Shown here piece by piece: positions 12,216 to 24,971 of a stretch of 64,000 nucleotides of DNA. Within the stretch, counting starts at the first letter, position 1. Every line of letters begins with the position of its first letter. This DNA comes from Pinus tabuliformis (taxonomy: Eukaryota > Streptophyta > Pinopsida > Pinales > Pinaceae): assembly GCA_031772625.1 (NCBI GenBank), contig CM062816.1, positions 630,123,269-630,187,268 on the forward strand. Direction: 5' to 3'. Under the pieces are notes generated by a model that worked only from the letters and a program-made list of their open reading frames with translations, was not told where the DNA came from and did not search any database. The translations under genes were made by a program, and so were the position numbers.

Positions 12216-12873
12216 TGTTGAAAAATGGAGAAAGAAATTCTCAATTTTATTTTTCCTTGATTAAATTTATAAAATTTGAATTTCGAGATCAATAGACAAC
12301 TTGGATGAAGTTAACTTGTGTGACATGGCTTGTGTCACCGGGTTTACTGAGTAAATTGGAGTTGGAGGAGATAGAGTTTAGTTAAGGATGTGGGATTTCT
12401 AATTTGTAGCAACCAAATTCAGTTATCTCAAGTTGTTTTTAGTTAAACTAGTTCCAAATATTGGAGGGTCTAGTGGAAGATTAGTTGTGCAGTGGGACTT
12501 TAGTGATGAGACACATGTGGATGGTGACTACAAAGTGAGTTGTGAATTGATGAATCCAACAATAGACCTTGTTGATGATGCTGAAGCTTCCTATAAAGAA
12601 GTGAATAATATGTGTGATTTAGTTGGTATGATCGTAATTGATGATGACCTCTTTGCAACATATTTTTAGGCATTTAAGTTTGAGAATAGATTCAAAACAT
12701 GATATTATTGGTATTGACTACATGTTATTTGTATACATCATTTGTATTGTAGTGGTTCATACCATTCCGTTGGGTGTGGTTGTTGATGTGAATAATACTC
12801 AACTTCTAGTAAAGATTGATACTAACTCTAATAAGCCTATGGACGCTTGTTTACAAAGGGATACCCCTCTCGA

Positions 12874-13105
12874 CTCAGCTCATTGGATTCTTTGTTTTTT
12901 CATTATATTTGTTGTTCTCAACCTTCCTTCCCTAAGGGTTTGATACTATTTTCTTCATTTATTTTACATGGCCCAGTGAGAGAAGAATACTAGAGCTTGT
13001 ATCCACAACTTTTCCATTTCACTAAGCTACAAATAAAAAGAATCCAATTCTGTAGCCAATATACTAATAGCCTCTTGATACACCTTTGGTGAGCTATGCA
13101 TAGCT
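12874..13105. repeat. Direct repeat, copy A (about 235 bp)
   Basis: From CTCATTGGATTCTTTG to CTCTTGATACACCTTTGG, diverged but colinear with 13717-13955. The copies are about 840 bp apart. They could be remnants of small LTRs; I could not define termini. Confidence 0.75.
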
Positions 13106-13716
13106 CTCACCTATCACTTTAGCTCAATGAAATGGAATCTAATAACTCTAGTGGGAAAGAGTCCAATTTTATGCTCAAGACACTAGCAGAAATGGAGTAG
13201 TTGTGAAGGTAATGAACTCCATTGGGGATTTCCATTTTTATTGCAACAAACAAGAAGAATCTTGGTGTTGGAGGAAGAGATAAAATATATCTACCAAAAA
13301 CATAATATCATCACTCTCCTGGTGTCATTAATTTTTTTTAACTCATTCAAATGTAGGTAATGTATAAGGATTCATTAATGTATATGAAATTTTCTCTCTT
13401 TCCGATAGAAAAATAGGTTAACCCTAGTATTAATATACAAAATAAGGTTCATTAATATGTATGGTTCAATTTCGTTTAATGATCCTATTTCTCCAAAGGA
13501 CATCTTTTTTTTTTAATTTTGTTTGGTTTAAGATATGGTTATACCTTTAAATATGACGTAATTTTGGGTAAAATTAGAAGTGGAACAACAATTTGGGGTT
13601 TGAATTTCCTTTGTAGTAGTAGGCTACTGGAATTTTCCATCGAAATGTTTTGTTGTGGCCCAATATAGAATAATATTTGGATGGAAATTTTTATTATGGG
13701 TGGCATGTTCTTTAGC

Positions 13717-13955
13717 CCTTCAACTCATTATATTCTTTGTTTGTTCATGGTATTTGTTTTCCTCAACTTTCCTTTTCCAAGGGGTTGATAATATTTTCTT
13801 TATTAATTTGTCATGGCCCAATGAAAGAAGAAGAATGCGGCTTGTCTCCATAGCTTTTCCATTTCTCTGAGTTACAAATAAAACAATCCAATTCTATAGC
13901 CAAGAGACTAATAGCCTCTTGATACACCTTTAGTGAACTATGCATGAAGACCTTG
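13717..13955. repeat. Direct repeat, copy B (about 240 bp)
   Basis: Second copy of the repeat at 12874-13105. Both share the phrases ATGGCCCA, ACTAATAGCCTCTTGATACA and AACTATGCAT/GAGCTATGCAT. Confidence 0.75.
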
Positions 13956-16433
13956 GATGAGGGTATAACTACAATCTAGGTTTTTGAACTCAAGAGTTGG
14001 TTCTTACACACATTTAAAATCTACCCCTTTTCCCATTTGATCATTGTTTTCATACTGATGTTTTATATTCTAGATCATTTGATTAAAATTTGTAAGTATA
14101 TCTAAATGTATTCATGATTTGGTAGGCATATTTTGATGTAAATGAAGCTTTTATATCTTCAAGAAAGACCTTTCCTAGAGTGGACAATGAGGTGGTGAAA
14201 AAATTTATATGTTGACAAATGCTCTGTTCCTACTGTTTGGATTATTATCTTCAATTTATTGGCTATATAAGTGTTTCCACTTCTTTCATCTTAAGTTACT
14301 TTGTTCGCATTTTATGCTCATGTTTCTTCGGCTATATTGATCTCATTTTTTTGTTTATCTCTAGATATATTGGTGAATTGTTGTCACTACCTTTTAAATC
14401 AATGGTTGTAGACTCTTCATTGGCATCATAAAGTGGAGGAAAATATCTTCAACTATTTTTTGTGCCATGTTTATAATGTTCACCATTGTATAAGCATTTT
14501 AAATATCCTAAAACGACCGCAATATAGTTTGAAACCAAATTCCAACAATCTAGCTATGTTAGCATGATCAACAGGATCCAATGTTTCATGATGAGAATAA
14601 ATTAACAATGCCATATTTGGGGATCTCATGTAGTCACTCTCATTCATGGATGATGTAGTGTAAGTCCATTTCTTTTTTCTAAATTTGGATTACAACAAAA
14701 GGAGGCTTCAATTGGGTTCCAGTTATTGTAGCCATGCAATGTATTTGAAACTGGGAGTCCTTGAACCTGTAGATCATTGTTCCATTGTAATACATATTGC
14801 AGATTATGGTTCTTACATTTTTTCTAGAGATGGTTAAAATTCTTGAATTTTTATCAGCTTACTCTCATTGCTGAGAGATGAATATTCTTTGAGCAAGAAC
14901 TATGGAAATTTAATATGTACTTTGGAAACCTCAATATTATTTGAGATTATCTCACACTTAACAAGCTCCTCTATCCAAGAGTTCTAGTAATTTTAAATAA
15001 CATTATCTATTATTCTAGGTGGATGGAATGATATGTATGCCCACATGCACATATTTAATCCATTAAAATATATCTTAATGTCAATCCTTTAATGCACGAC
15101 AAAGAAATATTAAATCGATGAAAATTAAACCAACCTTTTTCTAAAAATGGTATGCAAATGAATGATAATATTTTATTCATTTGGACTAACACTATCTCAC
15201 TTGATATCAACTCTCATGTAGTTTATCTATCGCAATCTGTAGCTCTTTCCAAAATGAACGTTGAAGACCTACCATGAAAGTAAACATGAATTGATGCACA
15301 ATAATAATAATAAAAAAACCATATTTTTAGTTGTTGTTAGGCATGTTATTGTTGGGTAAGGAGAGTTTATAGAAATAGGCATTATTGGTCCCACATTTGT
15401 TCAATCAAGATTTGCGCAAGGATGGAGTTTCGAGAGTCTCTCGATTTATTGGAGATTTTACAAAGACCCATGGCCTTACTGTCTCCACACTAGAGGAACC
15501 TTTAGAGTGGACTCACCATGCAGAGCCTTGAAAAGCTATTTTCCCTACTGAAATGAATTTGAAGAGCCACACAAATCTATTTTCTGAGCTATTGATGTGA
15601 TAATTAATTAAAGAAACTTTACCGAATACATTCAAATGTTATGTGCTTAAACTCCATGATGAGAGAATAATAATGTTCAAAGTTGATGAGTGAAGCCCAG
15701 TAAATGAAATATGGCTAGAGCTCGATCCTTCAAAGGAGAGTCTCAAAATTGACCCTATCTTCATGACTCATCATTGTCACTCATAGTTGAGGTTGCGTCC
15801 ACACTTATGTTGAAGAGGCTATTCAAAAGGATCTATTAGATTCTCCACAACATCAAACAAACAAAGCATGTTGAAACATAGCAATAAACTATGCAATTGG
15901 GATAGAGAAAGCTTTAAAGAGTTGCCACATGTAACTTCCCTCACTAGGGATTCTTAGAAAACCCTCAGGAACATTAGAGATTTTTTTTAAACAACATCTT
16001 TAGAGTGCACTCAAAACACACTACCTCTAGACAGGAAATAACATCAAACTTATATATAAGTAATTACAAAATTCAAAATATTTAAACAAAGCAAGAAGTT
16101 CATTGAGAATTTGTTATTTCATTGTAGTTAATGGTCTCTCTTTAGAGTTTGGACATTAATCTATGAGACATGAAGATGGGATTATTTTTCTATTACTCCT
16201 TGTCGTCTATGACATGGGACTATAGTAATCGATTGTATTAGTTAACATTAGTAATTGTGCATATTAATACAATTTTTTTTATGAACTTTACCATGTTCAT
16301 AAAATGACCATTGTTCTCTGTGTTCTCAACCTATAAATTTATCAATTTAACTTTGAGGACCAATAAGATATTTGATGGTATTATTTGGGCTCTTCCTGAG
16401 GAATACAAACCATATCATTGATATTATTCATAC

Positions 16434-18576
16434 TGATCCAGGTGACTCTAGAGATGCACACAGGACAAAGAGGACTCAAGAAAGCTCAAAAATCAAAGTG
16501 CTTGGATTATGCTTGAACTAGGACCACAACATAGATTTCGTCGTCATGATTGTAGTGGTGCAAATGGTTCATCAATCCGAGTCTGGATGAGGAAGTTAGG
16601 AGTAGTCAAAGTTGGGTTCACTTTTTACTGACTGGGCAGGGTTAAGGAGGTCACAATTTGGACAGAACCTAGGCATCGGATTATCGCCAACGCCAACAAG
16701 ATTTTGGGTGAAATTGTGGCCTAGTTAAAAAGTCTCCTTCTACCAAATTTGGGAATTTTCAAAAATGATTTTTTGTACTAAAAAAATTAAAAATATATAT
16801 AAAAGAGGTGGGTGGTGGGTCACCACCCCCACCACCCCACACCTCTCCTTACCACCATTAACAATATGTTTGTATTAAGGTGAGGCCATCAGGGGTTGAA
16901 CCCGCCTAGCCACGTAGGCTAGCCCCCACCAGCTGGTGCCATAAATAACACCCATTAAACAATAATGGCCCACCTAAAATGTACTACCAACCATGAATGC
17001 GCCTCAAATCGTGAATATGTGCTCGATTGGGATATGGGGTGGGCAGCCCAATGTAGACTTGACCTCTTTAACAATTTTTTTTTTTTTTAAATAACAAACC
17101 ATGCACTAAAATGGAAGGGACGGGGTTTGACCACCCGACCTCCTCCTTACTATTCGAGATATTTAACAACTTGCCAAAAAAACTTATTGGTAAGTCTAAC
17201 CAACATTATTTTATATAAACCCGTCATTTTCCTAGTGCGCCCAGGCATGGAGGAACCAGGAGCGGGCATGAATTTCGACGAAAGAGGAGGTAGCGCACGC
17301 AGTTCATGGCAACATTTTGTAGGAGGTTTGAATTTTCACTTTGTCAAATTTTGACAAATTTTATAAAGTTTCAATACTTCTCAACGCCACAAATGCAATG
17401 TCATTTTCCATTTCTCCATCAAATTTCTACATTTTTTAGCCATTTTTTAGTATGCAGGTGGAACCATGATTGCTGCAAGAACAGGGAGCGAAACCATGAT
17501 CCTTGAAATTTTCCCGAGGAGGTAATAATTCTCCATGTAAGAATATAGTCAAGTTTACAGTCCTTTTTCATGGTTTTCTATAGGGATCACCTTCTCGAGG
17601 TCAAATTTTCCTTTGGAGTTGCAGATTTCTAGTCCACAACATGCAGCAGAATCTTTGAGGAAACTAGGGGGAATTTAAAAGATTCCTTGAGCCCCAGATT
17701 CTCAACTTCTCAGAATTCAGATTTTGGACAGTGGATTTTGCACTATTCGACGCCAAAAATCTGATGTTGCATTCAGATTTTTCATTCACTCATTTAATTT
17801 TCCAACAAATTTTCTAAGTGGAATGTAGGTGTCAACATTCATGTGCGAGAAATCATGTGATTGATGTAGTGAGATTGATGGTCTGAACGGCTTCAGCAAC
17901 TTTACATCCTCTCCTTCAGAGGGCCCTTGGTTGTGAGGAATATGTTGTGTTCATGTACTTCTTCTTTATGCATTATGTTGCACAGGTCCTTGCTTGATGT
18001 TTGATATGGGATCATCTTTCTTACTTGTTTTCATGATTACTGCTTGATTTGACGTAGAATCGTCTATATGATGTACTTGTTGCCATGATTTGTCATGTTA
18101 TGCTTTGAGATCCTTTTGTTCTATGTTGATGGGATACTCATGTTGTCGTCATGCTTGTTAGCAATGAGATCTCTTTTATGCCATGTTGGTGGGATGCTCA
18201 TCATGCATGAGTTTATGTCATACTGATAGGAGTCTTTTAACTGAGAGTTCCTGTAGTGGAACATCTCCTAGAGCCACTTCTACGTGAGGGTATTTTCCTT
18301 GTATGATATCAGCATCACCTTTATGTACATCATCACTATCGACAACACTTAATGTAGTGGCCTACACCATCTTGACACCAGGGCACGGAGACGTAGTCCC
18401 TCCTAGACGAACTCCATTATCAAGGGCTTATGTTTTCATGTTGCTGATGATTGATATGTTTCTCTTCTTTACAACATGCACATGTAGTCATTTGTGTTCT
18501 TTTAAAAATGCAATCTAACACATCATGGAAGTAAAAGGTCTTGGCAAGGTCCTCTGTCACACCCAGACTTGGATCA
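16434..18576 (+). repeat. 5' LTR of the G-patch element
   Basis: Starts TGATCCAGGTG and ends GGATCA. A TATA-like motif ATATATATAAAAGAGG at 16793-16808 is conserved in the partner LTR (about 20936-20950) and is the likely promoter. Short frames inside (17127-17354, 17306-17506, 18303-18518) recur in the partner only as decayed versions and are not treated as genes. Confidence 0.9.
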
Positions 18577-18578
18577 AG

Positions 18579-18592
18579 TGGTATCAGAGCAG
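18579..18592 (+). other. Primer-binding site (initiator tRNA-Met)
   Basis: TGGTATCAGAGCAG lies two bases downstream of the 5' LTR. It matches the canonical plant tRNA-Met complement over its first 12 bases. Confidence 0.9.
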
Positions 18593-18636
18593 TCTTTGCA
18601 TGTATGTGAATTGCAATGTGAACAATGGAATGTGCA

Positions 18637-20057
18637 ATGACAGAGGATGAAAAAGTGATGTACGAGAACATGCTCAAAATTTCTAAAAGGGTGGAAATCA
18701 TGTGTGAAACTCTACAGAAAGAGACAAAGGAAAAGGAGCAATTGCAGCTTCGATTGCAAGTGACATAAGAGGCCATAGAAGAACTGAAGCACAACAACCA
18801 AAGTCTTCAAATAGAGAATGTTGAATTGAAGATGTGTCTACATGAAGAGACAAAGGAGAAACACAGTTTTCTATGATAGTTGCATACAAAGGATGAGGCC
18901 TTGGAGAAGCTATAGCATGACCCATGTGATGTAAAATGTAATTCTCCAAATTCATGTATGTTTGCTGATGATGATTTTGCTATTTTTGAAAATCATACCT
19001 CAGGAATTGGCTCCAAATTGTTGAAGAGAATGGGGTATGAAGGAAAAGGCTTGGGGACTAATGTCCAAGGCATTTTCAACCCCATCAAAGTAGAGGAATT
19101 ACCCCATCAGGCCGGACTTGGGTATGTCAAAAGGAAGTTGGGGAATGCACCGAGATAGCTAGCGAATCACCAACAACAGATGATGAGACACCCTCATTAG
19201 TTCTTTCCAAATCGACAAAGGAGGTAAAATATGTTGATTTACTTTTGGTTTCATCTTCAAATAGTATGATTTATGTTGGAGATGCGGAGATCCCAATTAC
19301 AGGGACAAGCATGTGGCTCCCTGCAAGGATGAGGCAAGAGGAGGAAAAATAACTTGGTGTTAATAACCAAGGCGTAACTCAACCATTGGAGGTTGGGCAG
19401 AGACCTCAATTTGTTGGCTTGAGATACACCAAAGGAGAATGCTCAAAGGTGTCCTATGCTTTCGCGACATCGTGAAAATCATTGAGGAAGGAAAATGATG
19501 GGAACCCATCGCCATCATCCCATGGAAGTTTCCATGGCAAGGAAAGAGCTGAAGCAAGTTTTCATCATCATACTTATACCAAAGACATCAAGGAAAGGTA
19601 TAACCACTCTCGACATTCGAATGTTCATTTCAGTTATGATCACGTTGTTAATGATGAGCATAACACATGGCATCGAAAAACATGTACCTATTGTGGATTA
19701 CATAGCCATACATTTTCTAAGTGTTGGAAAAGAATGGTAGCACAAAAAAGGATGAGGCATGAAAGACCCTCTCAATAGCATGTAAGGAAATAGGTTAAAT
19801 AGATCTAGAGAAAGAAGATGTATTGTAGTCATTGCGACAGAAGTGGCCATCCAAGAGCCACTTGTTGGAGGCTCCATCTAGAGTGGCGCCTTAAAGAAAA
19901 AGTGTCGATACATGAACTAGATGAAATGGTTGTTCGACCATCGAATGCGCCACAAGGAGGTGACCCATTTGCATTGATAAGTAAAAAATTGTTTTTAGAC
20001 ATGTTAGCATTTTATGGTCTTTCTTTTTTAAATCATTTGTTGCATTTTAAAATGTAA
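18637..20057 (+). pseudogene. Gag-like protein: coiled coil, two G-patches, CCHC knuckles
   Basis: The frame opens at ATG 18637 with a charged heptad-like segment (LQKETKEKEQLQLRLQ, then IEELKHNNQSLQIENVELK), a probable coiled coil. A well-formed G-patch follows at about 19006-19140 (SGIGSKLLKRMGYEGKGLG, then GLGY). After a stop at 19156 a second, decayed G-patch half is readable at about 19350-19450 (NNQGVTQPLEV, then FVGLRYTKGECSK). Zinc-knuckle motifs follow: a degenerate CWRCGDPNY near 19274, CTYCGLHSHTFSKC at about 19684, and CSHCDRSGHPRATC at about 19821. Stops and frame changes make it non-functional. G-patches bind nucleic acid or helicases and knuckles bind RNA, so a nucleocapsid-like role is inferred. 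It is the only protein of its element. Confidence 0.75.
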
Positions 20058-20233
20058 AAGTGATGATGTGTTTTCCATCACTTGTTCAACAAAAATGATG
20101 TCTGGTCTTATTTTGTGTTGCATGATAAACTGTGAAAGTGATGTCATGCTTCCATCACTTGTCAAAAGCTAATAGTTTTTGGCCTCAGTGTTTGTAAATC
20201 ATGTGCTACACCAGTGATGAGTTTTCCATCACT
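20058..20233 (+). other. Three short hairpins after the gag-like ORF
   Basis: AAGTGATG...CATCACTT occurs with perfect 8-bp arms at 20058-20083 (10-nt loop) and 20136-20160 (9-nt loop), and with 7-bp arms at 20213-20233. All lie between the stop of the gag-like frame (20055-20057) and the purine tract. The arms are conserved while loops and spacers differ. They may be RNA structures used in packaging, dimerisation or 3' processing, or decayed tandem repeats. Confidence 0.7.
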
Positions 20234-20563
20234 TGTTGAAGCAACAATGGTATGTTGGCCTTGTTTTCATAGTTGGGGTATTGCGTCCATCTTGTTGTAG
20301 ACATGACCACTGCGTATGTGTTATAAACTTGTGGTAGGTATGGGATGCTTAGGTTATTAGCTGGTAATGAAAGTCAAGAATGTAATTTCCAAAACAGTGT
20401 ACTACAGGTTGTAGAGGTTGCAAGTTTCAGCTCATCACTTAAGGCTCTGAAGAATAAAGGTGAAGGAGATGGAAGTGAGACCTTTTTAGGATGCTTGTGA
20501 TGTAGATAAGGTATAGAGAAGTTGTTGATTAATTTTCATGCTCTTGGAGGACCAAAAGCCCCT

Positions 20564-20576
20564 GAGTGGGGAGGAT
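20564..20576 (+). other. Polypurine tract
   Basis: GAGTGGGGAGGA followed by T sits immediately before the 3' LTR, the plus-strand priming site. Confidence 0.85.
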
Positions 20577-22705
20577 TGATCCAGGTGGCTATAGAGGCAC
20601 ACACAGGACAAAGAGGACTCAGGAAAGCTCAAAAATCAAAGTTTTTGGATTATGCTCGAACCAAGACCAGAGCATAGATCTCGTCATCCTGATCCTAGCG
20701 GTGCGAATGGTTCGTCAAGCCGAGTTAGGATGAGGAAGTTAGAAACAATAAAAGTTGGGTTGACTTTTTTGTTGACTGGGCAGGCTTAAGCAGGCCAGAC
20801 ATTGGACATAACCCAACAACCGGATTCTGGCCAACTCTAGCCAGATTCCAGGCAAAATTGTGTCCTATTTAAAAATATTCCTTCAGCCAAATTTCAAAAT
20901 TTTCAAAAATTATTTTTAGTATTAAAACGATAAAAAATATATAAAAGAGGGGGATGGTGGGCCACCACCCCCACCACCTCATGCCTCTCCTTACCACCAT
21001 AACCATATGTATGTATTAAGGTGAGGCTGGTGGGAGTTCAACCCACTCAGCCACGTGGGTTGGCCCCCACCGGGCGACCCCATAAAGAACACCCATAAAA
21101 CAATAATGCACGCACCTAAAACATACTACCAACCATGAACGCGCCTCAAATTACGAATGTGTGTTCGGTTGGGACATGGGGCGGGCCACCCAATGTGGAC
21201 TCAACCCCTTTAACAATTTTTTTTTTTAATAACAAACCATGCATCAAAATGGAGGGGTCACGTTTTGGCCACCCGACCTCTTCCTTACTATTCGGGATAT
21301 TTACCAACTTGCAAAACGAACTTATTAGTAAGTCTACCCAACATTATTTTATATAAACCTATCCTTTTCCCAGTGTGCCTAGGCATGGAAGAAATAGGAG
21401 AAGGAAAAGATTTTGAGACAAGAGGAGGTAGTGCACGCAATTTGAGGAAACATTTTATAGGAGGGCCGAATTTTCACTTTGTGAGATTTTGACAAATTTT
21501 ATAAGGTTTCAATACTTCTTGACGCCATGAATACAATAGCGTTGTCCATTTCTCCATCAGATTTCTATATTTTTCGGCCATTTTTTAGTATGTAGGTGGA
21601 ACCATGATTGCTACAGAAACAGGGAGATGAACCATGGTCCTTGAAATTTTCATAAGGAGGTAATTTCTCTCCATGTCAGAATATAGTCAAGTTTACAATA
21701 ATTTTTCATGGTTTTTCGCAGGGATCACTTTCCCAAGGTTATATTTTCCTTTGGAGTTGAAGATTTCTAGTCTAGCCATGGAGCAAATCTTTGGGGAATC
21801 TAGGGGGCATCTAAAAGATTTCTTGAGCCCCAGATTCTCAGCTTCTCAGAATTCAGATTTTGGACAGTCGATTTTTGCACTATTCAACACCACAAATCTG
21901 ATGGTGTGTTCAGATTTTTCATTCGCTCATTTCATTTTCTAGCCACTTTTCTAAGTCGAATGCAGGTGTCAACATTCATGTGCGAGCAGTCATGCGATTG
22001 ATGTCGTGAGATCGATGGTCCAAGCATCTTCAATAGCTTGACATCCTCTCCTTCATAGAGCCCTTGGTTCTGAGGTATATGGCGTGTTCATGTACTTCTT
22101 CTTTATGCATTGTGCTGCACAGGTCCTTGCTTGATGTTTGATGTCAGATCCTGTTTCTTACTCGTTTTCATGATTCCTTCTTGATATGATGCAGAATCAT
22201 CTATCTGATGTACTTGTTTTCATTATTTGTCATGTTATGTTTTGAAATCCCTTTGTTGTACGTTGATGGGATACTCATGTTGTTGTCATGCATGTTTGAA
22301 ATGAGATCCCTTTTATGCCATGTTGGTGGGATGCTTATCATTCATGAGTTTATGTCATACTAATAGGAGTCTTTTGACTGAGAGTTCTTGTAGTGGAACA
22401 TCTCCTAGAGCCACTCCCATGTGAGGGTATTTTCCTTGTATGATAGCGGCATCACCTCTATGTGCATCACCACTATTGACAGCACTTAATACAGCGGCCT
22501 ACACCATCTTGACACCGGGGCTCGAAGATGTATTCCCTCCTCGACAAACTCCATTATCAACGGATTATGTTGCTAATGATTGATATGTTCCTCTTCTTTA
22601 CTGCATGCACATGTATTCATTTATGTTCTTTTAAAAATGCAATCTAACACATCACAAAAGTAAAAGGTCTTGGAAGGGTGCTTTATCACAACCGGACCTA
22701 GATGA
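20577..22705 (+). repeat. 3' LTR of the G-patch element
   Basis: Colinear with 16434-18576. The terminal CA has become GA (GATGA against GATCA), which is why the flanking CATAT had to be used to fix the end. The TATA-like motif is conserved near 20936-20950. Confidence 0.9.
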
Positions 22706-22710
22706 CATAT

Positions 22711-24708
22711 AATATATTTGTTCCATGAATTTATTTGATTCGTATTTCCAAGATTCGAAACTAATGCTAACATTATTTTATAAACATTAAATGCTACATA
22801 TAACCATGGAAACACTGAAGATGGCTAGATGGATGTGTGCATTTTGGTGTGGTGTATAAGGAACGAGGCACTTGTTAGTCTTCTTATTCTTCTCCTAAGA
22901 AAAAATAGCGGCTACCTTCATATTTAATTGCAACTCTAGACTTCTTAGCAAGGTGCACAACCTCTCCTCTTCTTTAGCTTGACAACCCAACTTCAACTCT
23001 AAATGCTTTAGCTTGAAAACCCAAATTCAACTCCAAGGAAAATGATTTTATCTTTGACAATGGAGTTGTGGTTAGCATTGGTGCCAGTGGGATTTAAGAC
23101 TCGTCCAAGCCACCTAACGTCTGCATCTGAGCTTTGGTTAGTGCATCTTACATAAACTACAAACATTCGAGGGGAGACAACATCCAAAACCATGATCAGT
23201 AGAAATTTCATTTGGAAGTATGTGATGTTGATTTTTGTGTAGCTTGGGAGGTACTCCAAGCCCTAGTGTTCGAGTGTTGGAGGTCAAAGTGCCACAAGTA
23301 GGCTTGGGGGCTTGGAACCCAAGTATGGGGTTTTCCACCCATCGATGTTTGGGCCAAAACCATGATGATTTTTCAACATGTGATGGATAAGGATGATAGT
23401 GCTCATCAAGATGATTCTAACGCAATGAGAATCATCTAATTCCGAGTTGTCATTGAGGAGAAATGAATTTTTGAAGTTGACAAGTAACTATTGGTTTTCA
23501 AGTCATGTAGGCTTGAAGTAAAATTTGTCCAATAGATGTGTCTCCTCACTAATTCATGGAGCCCCTCCTTTGGATATAAATAGAGGGTGGTTTGATGAGT
23601 TTTATATCATCCATTGTGCAACATCCTCTTAAGAAAAATAAGGTCTGAAATTAGGATGCAAGAAGAGGCCCAAAAAATGTTAAAGGGGTCAAGACCTAGC
23701 CGCGGCAAGAGAGGCATACCATAGGGAGGTCGGGGATTGCTTTTATGTTGGAATAGGGGTCTGCGTTTGTCATGATAAGGGTAGAGGAGGCTAGCTACTA
23801 GGATGAGTTCCTTGTGGGCAATAACATTGTTGTTTGGAGTGTGTTTGGGCACCATTTTGAGGATTGTCTCACTGCTAGAGGATTGTTGTGTTAGGCCACA
23901 CACAATAGCACACAAATGAGCTTGTTTAATGGTTGTCAAGGGTTGCCATATGCCCTAAATAAGCAATGTGGGTGAGGAGGAGGCTTCTTAAGGTGTGTCA
24001 CAACCATTTAAGGACCTGTTTTATCATTGTTGGGAGGATTTAGGGCTGTAGAAAGTGCCCTAACTAGGTGTCATGAACAACAAGGTGAAAACATTATTAC
24101 AACAATGTTTTTGGAGGGATGTTGGGTCAAATACTTTGACCAGTGCTTGGATCAGTTTGATGGGAAGTTGTGGGAGACCCTAGGAGTTGTTTGGAGGAGC
24201 CCACGTGAACTGTTAGGAATCCTACAAAGAAACCAAGGTGAAAAAAATCACATAAAATGAGAGGCAAGATGACAATAGCAAGGAGAGTTGTCGATGTTTC
24301 CTTGATGAAAGTTGGATAGATGTCCTAGATGAGGACATGATTGGTGCCCAAATTTGTGAAATAGCTTCTCTATTGCAGAAGCAAAGGGAGGATTGGTGAA
24401 GTTTGTTGGAAGCCGTGTGTAAGGGTATCCTAGGTGTGGGGATGCCCTAGCTAGGTGTAGATGCTACATCATGGACTTGGTCACTCATGGTTTGTTGGAA
24501 GGCAGCGTGAGAGTGGACTGAGCGTGGACAAGACGGGGCACTTATGGACTACTGGAGGAGAGCGTGATAGTGTCCAAGTTAGGGCCCAATGAGCAACACC
24601 TTGATGTACAAAGGTAGTTGTGAGAGAGGCAATTGTTGAGCTTAAGTGTTTATGATCTAGAGGAGCAGTTATGGAGCCAAACACCTCGAGTGCTATATTA
24701 CCATCCCT
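22711..24708. other. No recognisable gene
   Basis: Several frames of 70-110 codons exist (minus 23008-23259, 23138-23338, 23607-23939; plus 24027-24260), which is rather open for this AT-rich window, but none shows a known domain and the overlapping strands conflict. This could be old LTR or internal sequence of an unrecognised element. Confidence 0.4.
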
Positions 24709-24971
24709 CCTTCTATATTAATGAGTTTAGTTTATGGTCTTTTAACTCTTTATCATTAGCTTTATTGATAATCCTTTCAAAATATAAATCATTATTTGAC
24801 TTTTTCATTTTTCTATGTAACCTATCCACTTATGATCCAAAGCTGCCAAGGAAAGGATCCCTATCTCTAGATTGATGGCTACTAGAATCCTTTGGCTAGT
24901 TTCCTAATTGGTTACCAAAGGTGGTAGATTATCTTGAGTCCATTTACCCTATGCTTTTATTGCAACAAAAT
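24709..24971. repeat. Direct repeat, left copy (262 bp)
   Basis: From CCTTCTATATTAATGAG to GCAACAAAATT, colinear with 26870-27130. The copies are 2.16 kb apart. They do not have TG...CA ends, and I saw no primer-binding site beside them, so an LTR pair is not supported. Confidence 0.85.

Larger units (their letters stand above)
12216..16428. other. Decayed repeats; probable start of a Copia 3' LTR
   Basis: The first bases are the presumed 3' LTR of the preceding Copia remnant, with no defined end. Frames at 12433-12669, 12638-12943, 13655-13870 and 14219-14431 have no recognisable domain; the last two are hydrophobic, as AT-rich sequence often is. A direct repeat (12874-13105 / 13717-13955) is listed separately. 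I see nothing recognisable in 14430-16428. Confidence 0.5.
16434..22705 (+). mobile_element. Large non-autonomous LTR element encoding a G-patch/CCHC protein
   Basis: LTRs of about 2.14 kb (16434-18576, 20577-22705) flank a 2.0-kb interior. Flanks CATAC (16429-16433) and CATAT (22706-22710) form a 5-bp target duplication with one change. A near-perfect tRNA-Met primer-binding site lies 2 bp after the left LTR, and a purine tract abuts the right LTR. The interior encodes no protease, integrase or reverse transcriptase, only a broken gag-like protein. Element size and LTR-to-interior ratio resemble LARD-type elements. Mobilisation in trans by a relative is inferred. LTR divergence by eye is moderate, so the insertion is old. 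Confidence 0.9.

Noticed and set aside
16880-16935. tRNA-like B box inside the 2.1-kb LTRs (GGGTTGAACCC and GAGTTCAACCC) as a SINE
   Set aside because: Only a short B-box-like match, present in both LTRs, with no A box, tail or target duplication that I could define.
20041-20240. CRISPR-like repeat-spacer pattern at the three hairpins
   Set aside because: Only three imperfect repeats of 7-8-bp arms in a plant retrotransposon; spacing, length and context do not fit CRISPR.
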